The notes beneath the pieces were generated by a model. It saw only the letters and a program-made list of their open reading frames with translations. It was not told the DNA's origin and searched no databases. Below, piece after piece: positions 48,942 through 61,266 of a stretch of 64,000 nt of DNA. This DNA comes from Aphidius gifuensis (Eukaryota; Arthropoda; Insecta; Hymenoptera; Braconidae): assembly GCF_014905175.1 (NCBI RefSeq), contig NC_057790.1:4712001-4776000 (forward strand). Direction: 5' to 3'. How positions within the stretch are numbered: position 1 is the stretch's first letter; every line of letters begins with the position of its first letter. Both the position numbers and the translations under genes were made by a program.

Positions 48942-51489
48942 CTTGTTTTTACCATCGTCGTAACCATTTTGTGATCATGCCAAAGTAACAAGAAAAATAA
49001 AAAAAATGAAAATAAATAAATAGATTAATAAATAAACGAAAGATAATTAATATCCCGTAGATTTTCAAGTGTCTGAAAAATAAATAAATAAATAAAACTA
49101 TAGTGAATGGAAAAAGAAAAAAAAAATGCATGCTTTTATCGAAAACGTGAGACTTTAATTTAGTTCAACTCGAAGAAGATTAAATGAATTGTGAACAAAA
49201 GGAGACATAAGAGAAGAAAATATAGAAAAAATTTATCAGCTTCTTTGTAAATCGATTTAACTTTTTCTTTTTTTTTTTTATTTTTATTATTTTTTTACAA
49301 GGTATGTCAAGTGCTTCAAAGAAATATGAGGTGTGTTTCTCTCACGCACTTGGGAAGGTCGTATCAAAAGATTTAAAATTCAAAAGGCCACTCTCAACGT
49401 ACCAGTTTTCACGCATCATCATTATAAACTATCTCACTCTCTCTTTCATTTTTTATATATACATATATAAATAAACAAGTGTGTTTATATTACACATTAT
49501 CTTTTGCAAATGAGAAAATATACAATGTATATATATAAAATGTTGACTTTGTATTATCCATATTGGTTTAATACATATGAAAATACAATATGTGGAAATT
49601 TATGATTGTTCAAGTTGCCGTCACGGTCGACGGCTTCTTCATTGATCACATAAATAGACGTGGTCACTCGCGACTCGTGTTGGAACTAATAAATAATACA
49701 TTTTCGTAAACCAAGAGTGGTCGTACATAAATATATATAAATTCAAACACTGTACAGAAAATAAAATATATATTTGCTTGATATACAGCAATACCTGGTC
49801 ACGTTAATTTCACGTTTAAACTTGTATCTATATACTTCGGAATGTCGGGATCCTCATTAAGCCAGCATAATGTAGGTACAGTGAATTTAACCCTCTAGTT
49901 ACTTTTTCCCTATGTACTACTTCAATTCATGTATAGCCTAACGTATGTGCTTATATGGACGGTGTATTTACAGACTTAAATTCCATATGAATGTCCTCGA
50001 TTTATGTATGACCATGGCGTTATATGTAACATATACAAATATTTTCTTTAAAAAATAATAAAAATCGTGTGAAGGAAACTGAAAGGAAGAAAAAAAAAAA
50101 AAAAAAATTACATGAGTAAAAAGCCAGAAAGAAATATTTGACTAGTTAAGAAAATAAGTTTAAATAAAAAATTAAATGTAAAGAGATATAAATGAGAAAA
50201 AAAATTTAAAAAAAAATGTTAAATTGCTTTGACACTGTGCGGCATATCAAAGCTTGCATATTTGACGATCGTAGGATATTCTGACAGTGGTTGTATGCGT
50301 GCCAAAAATTACAAAAAACCGCGTGGATGTTAATTTTAGTACTTGGTATATATACGCAGTAGTAGACACCACGTGGATTTAGTTTGTCCTCTATATATAT
50401 TACAACCAATATAGACGCATACAGCAATTATTTTACTCTTAGTTATTTAATGCACAGTGAGTTCAATTTATTTTACACTCATGTACTTTGGATATAAAAA
50501 TAATATACCAATGCCAGTTAGAACTCGTGGGCTAATTGCTCGTTCTCATGGTCTTGACAATGCAATTTTTTTTTTTAAGTAAATTTATTTTTTGATTGTA
50601 TTTTATTTAAAGATTTTTCCGGCTTGTTTGATATGAACCGACGCTTGAAAAATATTTGAAAGACACAGTTCAAACTGGAGAAAAACAGAGATAAAAAAAG
50701 AAAAAAAAATAGCATACGTATAGTAACAAAGAGAAAGAATAAAAAAAAAAATTGAGGAGGGATGTGAGTGAGACAGGATGAACGAATCTTGGCTTGGATA
50801 AATACGGTGTAGACGAGACGGAATGCAAAATAGAGTCGCAAATCTTTGGATCAAAGGGAGAAGAAAAAAAGAATAAACGACTCGTTCCTGGCCTTTTGCT
50901 CGTTGCACGACTCGTTGTCGTTGTCATCGTTGTCGTTGTTGTCGTGTATATAACCCAGGGGTAATCCAGTCTCAAAGACTCCTGTATATTCAACGCACAT
51001 CAATAAGAGTAAATCTTTGGTGCTCACTTTAGCTTGGATGTATTAGATGAAGTATTCATTTCAACATGAAACTACAATTAATTAAATATCATTCATTTTC
51101 TTTGTAGCAATATGTTACTTTTTTTATATTATTATTATTTTATATACGGTTTGGTTTCATTTTAAATTTACTGTTGATGGAAAAATAAATTTGTTGTCAT
51201 GTTATATTAGGTTACATAACGTTTATAATTGTTTTTTTTTTTTATTTGTTATATAGAGACCAATCAACTAAATTACGTCTCATCTCTTGTTGAAATTTGT
51301 AGAGTAAATAGAGGCTCACTTCGGCTCGTCTCAAAAAAATTCGCACGGATCTTGTAACTATGGTCTTGCAAAAATTGCCGCCAAATTATACTAAGCTTGT
51401 AATATTTATTTATATTTATTGTTATTTTTATTATACTTTGTTTTATATTCTATATATGTATTTTTTTTTTGCTTTTGTTTTTGTTTAAG
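48942..51489. other. AT-rich non-genic stretch
   Basis: A/T tracts (50093-50107 among others). A GTC/GTT repeat lies at 50911-50945. Minus-strand frames at 50575-50993 overlap one another and are rich in F/S. No gene is called. Confidence 0.45.
50911..50945 (+). repeat. (GTCGTT)-type microsatellite
   Basis: Imperfect GTC/GTT trinucleotide tract. It produces poly-threonine on the opposite strand. Confidence 0.85.
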
Positions 51490-51997
51490 GTCTTGGTATT
51501 TATACGAATTAATGCAACCTCGAGAATTCCGATAAAAGTATTCAAGGAGAGTTGAAAATTGCCAGAAGCCATGGCATTCTCGTGACGAACAGTCAGCGTA
51601 ATTTAAACTTTTCTTTTATTCAAAAGTTGTGTGTACAATTTTGTTCATACGTGCTCAACGTATCCAAAGAATTTTTCATGTTAACTTGCAAAGCTCACAT
51701 ATACTGCAGAGATGGTAAACTTCTCACTGGATAACTTTACTTAAACGTCAACACACAAGGTAAACCAATCTTGTGATTATTAAATACAAATGCTGAATAA
51801 ATTTCATTATCATTATTAAATTTGTTTTTCCATGAATTTATTTTATGTATATAGAAAAACTATAGAGAATGATATATTATAGCAAATTGTTTTTTTAAAT
51901 TTCACTTAGTTATTTATTATTATTTTTTTTTTGTATTTAATTTTCAGGCTTTAATGCAATTGTTTATCTGAGAACTATCAGAGAAGTCTTCGAATGA
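51490..51997 (+). CDS. Candidate two-exon coding model, unknown
   Basis: Exon one follows a T-rich acceptor (TTTTTGTTTAAG) and is open from 51514, reading CNLENSDKSIQGELKIARSH, later KLCVQFCSYVLNVSKEFF. It ends at the donor GATG|GTAAAC (51714). Exon two starts at 51948 after TTTTCAG and keeps the frame, reading FNAIVYLRTIREVFE before TGA at 51995. A competing donor, CAAG|GTAAACC at 51760, would leave the first frame to end at its own TAA. No upstream ATG is in frame, so a 5' exon is missing or the transcript is non-coding. Downstream, 52005-52071 holds another short frame MPRGNPRSRSRPRDASGGH. Confidence 0.25.
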
Positions 51998-52503
51998 AAA
52001 GATGCCTAGGGGCAATCCTCGTTCCCGTTCACGTCCTCGTGATGCTTCTGGAGGCCACATAGTCATTTGAAACCCTTGTTTATGATGAAAAATTTCCAAC
52101 CAAGTTATTTAAACTTGACCATAAAGATTCTTGCATTAAATCGAATCCATCATGATCCATAATTTGAAGACTATTATTACATAACAGTATATATTCAAAT
52201 GTGTTGGGTGTGTCAGATTATATAATTTTCCATGAGAGAAGACATGAGCGTCAACATTATTAGCAAAGACAGTAGAAAAAAAAATTATTCAATGATGGAA
52301 AAAATAAAAATAAATAAAAAGAGAATGAGCAGTTATAAAAAAGTTCAACAAGATAAAACTTGAGTAAAAAAGATAATGCAAAGTAGCATTGAAGAAAGGA
52401 CAAGGTCATTTTACATTATGTACTTGGTGGAATTCAAATTTGAATCGACAATCGGAGCTAGAGATTTTTTTACTTTTAATTTTTTGTTTTTTTTTTTTGT
52501 CAG

Positions 52504-52619
52504 TGCAAGTTCTCAGAACAAATAATTGCACGAGGTATTTTGCAAGGATTGTATGTGGTTGACTTCATGAAGTACCATGTTCCCCTCTTGGCTCGTAACT
52601 GTCGGCATGCACCAACAAA
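52504..52619 (+). other. Candidate internal coding exon, 116 nt
   Basis: The acceptor is a 13-base T tract, then GTCAG; the donor AAA|GTAAGTTG matches the core consensus. Phase 0 is the only open frame and reads CKFSEQIIARGILQGLYVVD, then FMKYHVPLLARNCRHAPT, with two bases left over. The sequence is GC-richer than its flanks. The minus strand is open too. It joins in frame with 53760-53803, where translation ends after about 12 residues. Confidence 0.32.
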
Positions 52620-53759
52620 GTAAGTTGACGACAGCATAACATAGGACAGTGTGGGGCTTCTTCTTTCAAGGCAAAGTGGATATGTATTGTGCAGTAGTAG
52701 TGCCATGTTGTATAACTATTACTATAGGCATTTATACATATAGAGGAGGTAAAGAAATCCGGGCGCGGAACCACCAAGCCATTCGATAGTGCAGTATTGG
52801 CTGCTGGAACGTGATTCAATTTGGTGTCTCATTCCCAACAGACGATGCCTCCTTAGTTCGACTCGAGAATACTGGTATATGTGCAATACATTGAGTATGG
52901 CAAGCCTTTCGCATCGTATCAATATTCCAATAGGCTTTCAATTTAAATTATCGACGATATCAATGTGGACGGAAAAAAAGAAGAAAAAAAAAAAAAAAAA
53001 CAGGAGCCATCGATCTACATCACTGTATCATTCATCCATCCACACGTACACAAAATGAATGATAAACTTATGTATGTTGTTTTTTTTTATTTTTATTTGA
53101 TTTTTTTATTTTTCTTTTCCTCGTTATTTTTCGAGTTGATAGACTTCGGGTCAATGGTTTCTTTTAGTGTTTTTTTGAATTTTTTCTTAGAGAAAATAAA
53201 TTTTGAATGCATGCTTAGCATATGCTTGTGAATTTTTTTTTTTAAATACAAAAATGTAATTTTCAGCTTTAAATGTAAGCTATCGTCATCTAAAATGTTT
53301 ATCATATGAAAACATAAATTCCAGCATATTATGAGACAGTTTAGTTTCAAGTATATATGTGTTTACATTGACGCCATTAGCGTGGAACTCAAGTTAAATG
53401 TTTATACGATTGGATGAAGAACAGAAAAGCCAGTTGATCGAGCAACCACAAAATGTGCGAATAAAAAGTCCTAAAATATTTTTAAGCTGCAACTTTGTTT
53501 GAGGCATGCCAACATACATATATGTATATACGAGAATCGAGATAGAAAGAGTGAGACTAACTTGTGCAAACAAGTTCGCAGAGACGCGACAAGTTGAAGA
53601 AATCGACTGCATTACTTAATGGCGTGCATGGTCAGTCGTTTACCTCCATCCAGAAGGGTATATGGTGGTTAGGGAAGATAAAAAAAAATCAAAAAAAGCA
53701 AAGATGAGTGAAAGAGAAAAGAAGAGATAAAGAGAGAGATGAACTCAAGTTCCTTACAG
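52620..53759. other. Intron-like, with a two-strand open island
   Basis: The island at 52745-52970 is GC-richer and open on both strands. On + it reads DSIWCLIPNRRCLLSSTREY from a GTG start. On minus an ATG frame from 52922 reads MIRCERLAILNVLHIYQYSR. Neither has clear splice support. The rest is A/T-rich. Confidence 0.35.
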
Positions 53760-53803
53760 CAAAAAGGCTAAAGGCGGCGCGCGAGCATGTACGTGACTCC
53801 CGT
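53760..53803 (+). other. Candidate micro-exon, 44 nt, GC-rich
   Basis: The acceptor AAGTTCCTTACAG and donor CCGT|GTAAGTCAATG are strong. The 44 nt are unusually GC-rich (GGCGGCGCGCGAG). Offset 2 is open (KRLKAAREHVRDSR). Offset 1 fits the phase of 52504-52619 and ends in TGA near 53795. It could also be a 5' untranslated exon. Confidence 0.28.
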
Positions 53804-54768
53804 GTAAGTCAATGATAATTACGTCACCATGGTGGTTTCTGCGTGTCCGCACGAGGTCGAATTGTAAGCGTGAATTTTTCGTCATTTTTACTTCAATTAC
53901 ATTCTCATATCAATTTTTTTCTCATTCTGATGTTTTCATGTTTAACAATACCAACAAACATATATCTTTCAACCTTTTTTTTTTTTTTCAATAAATTAAA
54001 CCTGTATGTCAAAGCCATATAAAAACTACACGCCAGATAAATTGGTAGAAAAACTTATTCAGCACATTTTTATTTTTTTCATTTTATTATACGTATATTA
54101 TTTTATAAATTTTTTTTATTTTTTCATTTTAATTTTGAATATGCATCGTTATATACAGACTTTATTCAGTGGTCAACAAAATGCATAAACATTTGTAGAG
54201 AGATAATAGTTTTTTCCGGATATAGAGAATATGAATTAATCAAGGGGTTATAAATGATTAAATTTACAGTGATGACACAACCAGGAATGTATGGTTTACA
54301 GTATTCAATAATTCACAGTGTACAAGGACAAAATAAACTTGATATACCTTTTCATGGATAACGTGATTGAGTGTAGACGCACATATATGGTTAATATCTG
54401 TGTGCGGTTTTTTTTTTAATTTTTATTTTTTACTATTTGGATAGAGACGATCTAAAAATTCAGCATCGCACCGATTCTTTCCTTTTGAAAGATGAAAAAA
54501 TAAAATAAAAAATAAATAAATACCTGTTTGTTATCTTAATGGGATGAAGAAGAACAAAAAAGCACTCTGACGCCTTGAGACTAAAAATTTGTTGTGACTA
54601 TATACATACAGGTATATTGTTGAAGTAAATATATATATTTCTGGGCTGTTAAAGATGGCTTTATACGGTTTGGCGACGGGTTTCGATAAATTAACAACTT
54701 TTACGATCAAATGATATTCAATAATAACAAACAGCCCACTGCATTATGCTATCATTATAGTCTATTTT
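53804..54768. other. AT-rich non-genic stretch
   Basis: T-rich, with short F-rich frames. Nothing is called. Confidence 0.5.
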
Positions 54769-55014
54769 ATGGATTTGGCCTGGGCGTATTTACGATCAAC
54801 CATTAATTCACGGATTTTGCAACAAAACTTTGTCTGCAACTCAATCGTTGTATATGGTATTTTTAAAATTTTTTTATCTTATATTTATTTTTGTTTATTT
54901 TTTGATTCAATATTCAATAACCAATATATATATAATCGCATATCAGTGATTATTATTAATGAAATAAAATTCAATAATCATGAATTGTCAGTAAGCCATT
55001 TACACGGGGTATAA
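54769..55014 (+). CDS. ORF of 81 residues, unknown
   Basis: ATG-initiated. The first 30 residues, beginning MDLAWAYLRSTINSRILQQN, are balanced. The remainder is I/F/Y/N-rich and follows the A/T composition. Only the first part looks coding-like; a donor-like GTATTT after residue 29 could end an exon. No domain was recognised. Confidence 0.15.
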   Translation: MDLAWAYLRSTINSRILQQNFVCNSIVVYGIFKIFLSYIYFCLFFDSIFNNQYIYNRISVIIINEIKFNNHELSVSHLHGV

Positions 55015-55093
55015 TAAAAATGAATAAAAATAATTATTGTCAAACTGATATGAGTATTAGAATTGAGTTGAAATTCTTTATTATTTTGAAAAA

Positions 55094-55856
55094 ATGGAAA
55101 GAAAAAAAACTCTTGTTTTAGAGTGGATTATAATGTGTATATATGATATTATATGGATGTTGAAAGGTGCGTCAAATGCAAGTGCCCACCGGGGTGTTGG
55201 GCGCGTGTTAATGTTGTACGAGCCTGACTTGGTCGTTCTTCCACATTCTTCGATCCTGTACCATTTTGCTGGTATCGCGGTTAACAACCAAGTAGTAAGA
55301 AGCAAAGAATTGCAAGGTAGTAGAGCGAGGACAAGACGCCAACTGCAGCTGAGAAATAAAAAGAAACAAATAATCAGGATATTATGGTATGAAGATACTG
55401 CTGTTGGCTTGTTGATGATGGTCGAACCCTTTATATTTCAAATGTGTGTTGGTCCAGTACAACACGATGGACGAATCATTGTAGGTATGTATTATACGGC
55501 GCTTTAAGGACCAGCAGAAGCCACTTTTTCTTGACTTGACACATTTTTCAAAGGCTCGTTGACAGCTATTCCAAGTCATCTTCTTTTTCTTATTCTGCTT
55601 CTTTATGTTTTTTTTCACTTTTGCCATGTTTATCCAACATCAAACTACCCCCGTTTAGTAGCAGCACCCTTTCTCTCTTATAATTTTATCTGTCTTGTTC
55701 TTTATTTTTTTTTTTTTTACATCTCTTTTATTTTATTTTCTCATTTATTTATTTTTTTTTAACCTTGTTGTTGTTGCAGACTGGACGACGTGTGGAGATG
55801 CTGATGGAGGTAAAACCAGAGGTCACCGACTCTCGGATTTTGTATTTTCTCATTAA
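55094..55856 (+). CDS. Two-exon gene model, about 155 residues, unknown
   Basis: Exon one (55094-55484) starts with an ATG in a good context (AAAATGG) and is open for 130 codons, reading MERKKTLVLEWIIMCIYDII at the start and VGRVLMLYEPDLVVLPHSSI later, with a basic middle (SRARTRRQLQLRNKKKQ). The donor is GTAG|GTATGT. A 295-nt T-rich intron ends TTGTTGTTGCAG. Exon two starts at 55780, keeps phase and reads WTTCGDADGGKTRGHRLSDF, then VFSH and TAA (55854-55856); AATAAA-like sequence follows at once. The balanced composition, good start context and in-frame junction make this one of the best gene models here. Parts are open on the minus strand. No family was recognised. Confidence 0.35.
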
Positions 55857-58157
55857 AAATAAAAATAAAAAAAAAAACAGAAAAACTACATTACTACCCT
55901 TTGGAATGAATATTCTGACTTTATAAATTACATGGAATGATAAAAAAAAAAAAACAACAAAAAGCTGCTGAGTTTTCGTGCTTTGGATGCATACACAATG
56001 TAGTTCATGACTACTAATCGAGTCGTGTCAGTTAGGTTTACTCGGTTTCTTTCATGGTGTTAATGAAAACATTTCGAAGTAAGAAATAATTTAAATCAGT
56101 ACATGAGAACATTAGTTTACAAAAAAAAAAACAAGGTAACACAATATTTTATTTTACTGTTTTCTTCATCTATCTTGTTTAAATAAATTCATTGTCTTAA
56201 TATAAATACATGTATGTTTTTTTTCTCTCAAAGGTATATGGATTTCTTGGAGTAAATAGTATCGGCCCTGGTTCACATTTGCCAAGAGCATAATGCACCG
56301 CTCGAAACAGTTTATACATACGATCTGTTTTTCCATCACGAAAAATAAAACAAAATACAAAAATCTCGCGCCCCAACGGTGCATTTATAATATACACGCA
56401 AGGGCATGTGTATCCATACAGACAACGAAGGTATGAACTTTAACAAGTACACATACCTAGATGTTCATGTATTTGTATGTATGAAGGCAAAAGCAGTCAC
56501 GCACTATCTACCATCTGGTATAAATCAACTCGATGCTCGTTCTTAGACTTTTCGCCCTCTTGCTTCCAACTCTCATATTGCCTATATGCTGTATGCAATG
56601 CACAAGAAATACTCATGATGCTATGGATCCACCTTTGAAAGACCTTCTATATTTTACCTTGGAGTGAGTACACCGCTATCCTGAATGATCTGAGGATTAT
56701 TAATTCAACTTGGCATATCCACCTTACACCTCGATCGTTCGAACCAACCCTTTTCTTATTTTGTCTTATTATATTCACTCTTGTGATTTTAACTTTAGGA
56801 TCATTTTCAACTTCATATAAATATCCATATATATATCCAGATAATATTATTTATTATTCTTATCAGAGTCTAGTTTCAAATGTATAAAATATCTCTGCTT
56901 AGTTTTAATTCACTCAATGCTTCTGGAATTAATTTTACAAGTTAAAAACTATTTTTTTTTTTTTTCTAAAGATATATTTTTTCATATTTTTATTTTGATC
57001 AAATCAGGTGACTTTTTCATTCACAATAGATAATACTTGGTAATGTATGAGTTTTCTGTTGGCAAAAAAAAAAAAAGAAATATTCCAATGCTAGATCGGA
57101 TAAGAATGGACGTGTAACAAAGGAATTTTGTACTTTTGTAAAGGTCTGAACACCATTGCTTACGACTTACGAGTATCGATTTTATGACTTCAAAAAAAAA
57201 AAATAATATAGTTTGTATATTATATATATAAAAAAAATACTATCGTGAATATATCAGAGCATGTGTGTATGTGTGTTACACTGTGAAAAGTAGATCCCCG
57301 TTTGAATCTGAAGGGCGATAAATTTAACGAGCATTTTCTCTATACGCCTCGAAGCTCATGGATAAATCCAGATCTCCCATATATGTATATATTTTAATAT
57401 ACAGAAGATCGTTATGATTCATGATCACGCGCGTATGCCTAAACATATGTATATATATACGTATGTGTATACATTACAGGCGTCTTCACCTTGTTTTGCT
57501 TTTTGACATGCTGTTTGTTTCCAACTTCTCTACTCAATATGACATACATGAACGTCTTACAGACATTTGATTGAAATCGGGGTACATATATTAGATACAT
57601 ATCATGCTAAATGACTTGAAATTAATATAATTCCATCTATAATTTTTTTTCATTTTTTTATTTTTCAAATTTTTCTGCAATGGAGTTGAAAATTTCGAGT
57701 TTTTTGTATTTGAAGTATTGTATTTGAAAGTCAGAGCACGTGTAGAAATGAAGCGTGTTATCAAAAACATGTAAAAAATATATAAAAAAAAATAAAAAAT
57801 AAAATAAAGGTAAAACCTTTTTCTGTGCTGAAAATCATGGAGATGACAAGTAAAATTGCAAACAAAAATCACGAGCAAGTAAATCAGTTGACTGTCATTT
57901 GCATCTTTCGATAGTCCACAGCAGGAGGTTGTCGGTGAAGGTGACAAGAAAAGAAGGAGGAAACCGTAAATGCAAAAGGGGTAGTATATGAGTTTAAAAA
58001 AAAAAAAAAACAATTATGAATATGTGGAAAAAAAAGGTATATACATATACGTATACGTATATGAATAAAAAAATAAGTCAAATACTGACAAGGGACTGGT
58101 AAAACTAAAGCAAGTTTTTTATTATTATAATATATGTGAAGCCTCTTGTCAGTGTAG
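55857..58157. other. AT-rich non-genic stretch
   Basis: TA/TATG microsatellites near 57440-57470 and 58035-58065. The minus frame 57591-58013 is F/Y/K-rich. GC-richer parts at 56240-56400 and 56500-56760 lack long frames. Nothing is called. Confidence 0.45.
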
Positions 58158-58433
58158 ATGATTGGTGTGCGCGAAAATGGAATGAGACAACATCAGAGCA
58201 ACGCAATAGCAGGAGTAAAGAGTAATGATGTGTGTCCTTCTCTTAATCGTACATCCATGAAACCCCTATTTGTTAAACAGGCTCATGCGAACGAGGACGT
58301 CGACGACAACGACGACGATGACCACGACGACAATGATGCATGGAGACCATCAGAGTTGTGTGTCCATGCCAGTAAAGCCAAAACAGAGCATGTATTCTTT
58401 TTGATATATACATATCTATACACCTATATATAG
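58158..58433 (+). CDS. ORF of 91 residues with acidic Asp-rich tract
   Basis: ATG-initiated, reading MIGVRENGMRQHQSNAIAGV, then a serine/asparagine-containing part, an aspartate-rich run from a GAC repeat (VDDNDDDDHDDND), WRPSELCVHASKAKTEHVFF and a TA-repeat-derived end. GC content is well above background across 58150-58390. A donor-like CCA|GTAAAG at 58371 could end an exon before the low-complexity tail. No domain was recognised; the acidic tract alone is not diagnostic. Confidence 0.25.
   Translation: MIGVRENGMRQHQSNAIAGVKSNDVCPSLNRTSMKPLFVKQAHANEDVDDNDDDDHDDNDAWRPSELCVHASKAKTEHVFFLIYTYLYTYI
58296..58335 (+). repeat. (GAC)n-type microsatellite
   Basis: Imperfect GAC/AAC/GAT trinucleotide tract within the 58158 frame. 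Confidence 0.85.
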
Positions 58434-61066
58434 AATGATGTCAATTTTACGTGCGAGAGTTTAAGATACCTCTTAACTCTTTGAATTAAACTTCTTTCAT
58501 AGCAGAAAAATAAACAGTCAACAAGTTTGAGTCTCTCAAAAAGAAGCATCAGTTACAATCGATGAGGATCTCGAATCAAAGTAACCGTCTCATAAACTGA
58601 TGATGCTCTTTCAAATTGCCTCTTGATCTCAACAAAAACTAACCATCATCTTGGAATTCATCGGTCATTCTCATTTTCTCTTTCTCTCTAACTACAACCA
58701 CACAAATATTCCCAGCATTCATGTCAGCCGAAAAAGACAAAATAAAATTAAAAAAACATAAATAAATAACATGAAGAAATAAATAAAAATAAACAAAAAA
58801 ATTTTTTAACTTCCAATTGGCTATTAGCAAGACGCCTTCGGGGGATTTGCAATATGTTTATATGTGTGTGTGTAATTGTATTGAGGTGTGTTCAAGGTGG
58901 CCGCTAAAATAATTAACGTAATAGAGCAGTTAGGTGAGTGTCAGCATGCATAGAGTGAATATTTACTTGGTTTACAAACCATAAGGAAGAACAAAAAAAT
59001 TTTATTATTTTATTTCTTTATTACTGTGGTGTGGTCATAGTATTATATATGCTACTGACATGATGACGTTCAGTAAAAGATTCTTGATGATTCATACATA
59101 TATATACATATAACCATTATACAATTACATTACACTACATATACATACATCTTTGATCGAAGCTAAAGAGCTACAGTCCCTGTTGGCAATCATTGCCTTG
59201 GGCATTTTTCTGTTTTTCATTCTGGCATTCATTACCAACTGTAATTGATTATCCGTGAGTGCACAACGTGAGAGATCACTTCTACTACTATAAGATGATG
59301 CCAAGTGCGGACGTCAGTTAACAACCTGATGAATCGTAAAATTGTGTAGTTGGCTTGAGGATAAAGACGTTTAATCATAAAATGTTGGTGAAGCTTTCAC
59401 AGGACATAATTTTTTTTTTTACTTACACATATCTACTATCGCTTGCTTTTTTTTTTTTTTTGTGTGGTCTTTACTGATAAAAGGTACAGTTTTTGATGGA
59501 GTTTACCTGTCATATTACAAGTACAAATTATAATAAATAAGATTGTGATAAATGCAGTCAGCGTAAACACCAAATTTTATAAAATTATTTTTCTTGATTG
59601 TTTTTTTTGTTTTTGTCAACTTTTATTTTAATTTTATTTATTTATTTTTTGTTTCAAATGACAAACAATCAAGCTGGGCACCAAGGTACTGCAAGTTAAC
59701 CGACGCGAGAGTTTTTCATATGATTCCCAGATATGGCACCTGTCCAAACTCATCGATCGTAATGCTTCGCGGTGGAAGAAGTTGCCGCCGTGAGGGATAT
59801 TAAGTTTCTTTTTAAGAGTGGCTTCCTCCATTATTAGTCCATGTACTTCATCACTGAAATTCCATTAAGAGTTCTTTTTGAGGTATGGATGTGTAGTGTA
59901 AGTAAGTCAATGATAAAATATTTGAATAATATACCATGATTGTGATTATGCAGATTTTAATTACATACGCACAGTCAAATATGTATATATAAAATTTAAA
60001 GCAGTATGATTCAAATACAAATTTCTGCATAATATATTTAAATATTTATGAATAAATAAAATTATTTAATTGACTGATGTGTAATGCTCGATAACACTTA
60101 ATATTAATGTTCTACCAATATTTGTGAACTCGTCTGTAACGACTTGTATAACTTATATTTGCAAGTTAACAGTTTAAAAATACAAATTCACGAGTACTTT
60201 GGCTTCTTATACTTTGGCTACCACATATTTTGGAATGACTGATTTTGACATTTTATTTTTCATATCTAATTTTAATTATTTTTTTTCTTGTTCTGTAGCT
60301 TTCTTTGGTGAGGTGTTATATTTTTTTTGGTACTTATTGAGAGGCGGAGAATATACATATATATATATTTGCATCAACGAAAAATCTTACTTTAAATCCT
60401 TTGAGACCCAATCGGTTCGTTTCTTCAACCGAGGGCGTCGATACCAATTAAATTAAACACGCTGGAGGATCTTTTCGTGATGTCGGTTCAGGTGTATTCC
60501 ACTGAGGTAAGGTGCATCAAAAAGAAATAATAAAAAAAATAAAAAAGACAGAGTAACGATCCTGGTGTTGGGGTTAAATAAGAATGTGCCGGTTTATTAT
60601 CCCGCGGGTAGTTGATCTTCACAAGATGAGAGAAAGAGAGAAATACAACGAAACAACAAAAATGAGGTAAAAAAAAAAAAAAATGAATAAAAATGAAATA
60701 AACAAAACAAGAAAATATATAAAAAAAAATAAAAAAATGAAAAATGAGTAAGACGGGCATAAGTATATCCCTTCGTGAAGGTGTAAACAGAATAAAAAGC
60801 GAATGAGCCGAAAACGAGTGCCTTCTTGATCTTCACAGGATGGAGGTCTGTCAGTTCACACGTACAGTTTCATGGCACCCTTCTTATTTCACCTCTTCCA
60901 TGATCTTTTGCTTGTATTTATTATCTCTTTTTATTTTATTTTAATTTTTATTTTAAATATATATTGTTTTTATTTTTATTCATCTCTTTTTCTACATCAT
61001 GATTTTTTTTTTTTTTACCATTATCATCATCATAATCATCGCCATCATCATCATCTTATTTTTCAG
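58434..61066. other. Mostly non-genic, with a two-strand island at 59660-59831
   Basis: The island at 59660-59831 is open on both strands: minus from ATG at 59831 (listed separately) and plus reading APRYCKLTDARVFHMIPRYG. A TTG-started frame at 60199-60456 is partly protein-like. T runs occur near 59408-59419 and 59447-59461. CAT repeats lie near 61021-61055. Confidence 0.4.
59634..59831 (-). CDS. ORF of 65 residues, minus strand, unknown
   Basis: An ATG in a good context (AATAATGG) begins MEEATLKKKLNIPHGGNFFH and continues with REALRSMSLDRCHIWESYEK. Composition is balanced and basic. The + strand is open over the same island, so the strand is uncertain. No domain or splice support was seen. 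Confidence 0.2.
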   Translation of the reverse strand: MEEATLKKKLNIPHGGNFFHREALRSMSLDRCHIWESYEKLSRRLTCSTLVPSLIVCHLKQKINK

Positions 61067-61266
61067 AAATATCGATCTTGAAATGCGTGGGAGTATAAAA
61101 CCTTGTAAACTAACAGTCGTGAGTTAAGGGGGTATGACACCTTGCGGCACCAACTTTTCACCCTTCGTGTGTAAACTTGCTTTAATAAGCCGACCGCTCT
61201 TTGAAATGATGGAAGGCCTATGTAATTCGTTTGCTTTTGAAAACCAGAAGATGTGAGTATATACAT
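61063..61266 (-). CDS. ORF of 67 residues, minus strand, unknown
   Basis: ATG-initiated, beginning MYILTSSGFQKQTNYIGLPS and continuing with FQRAVGLLKQVYTRRVKSWC. It is balanced and basic, with a stop at 61063. It overlaps the first exon of the + strand model at 61067-63675, so at most one is likely to be real. Confidence 0.18.
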   Translation of the reverse strand: MYILTSSGFQKQTNYIGLPSFQRAVGLLKQVYTRRVKSWCRKVSYPLNSRLLVYKVLYSHAFQDRYF

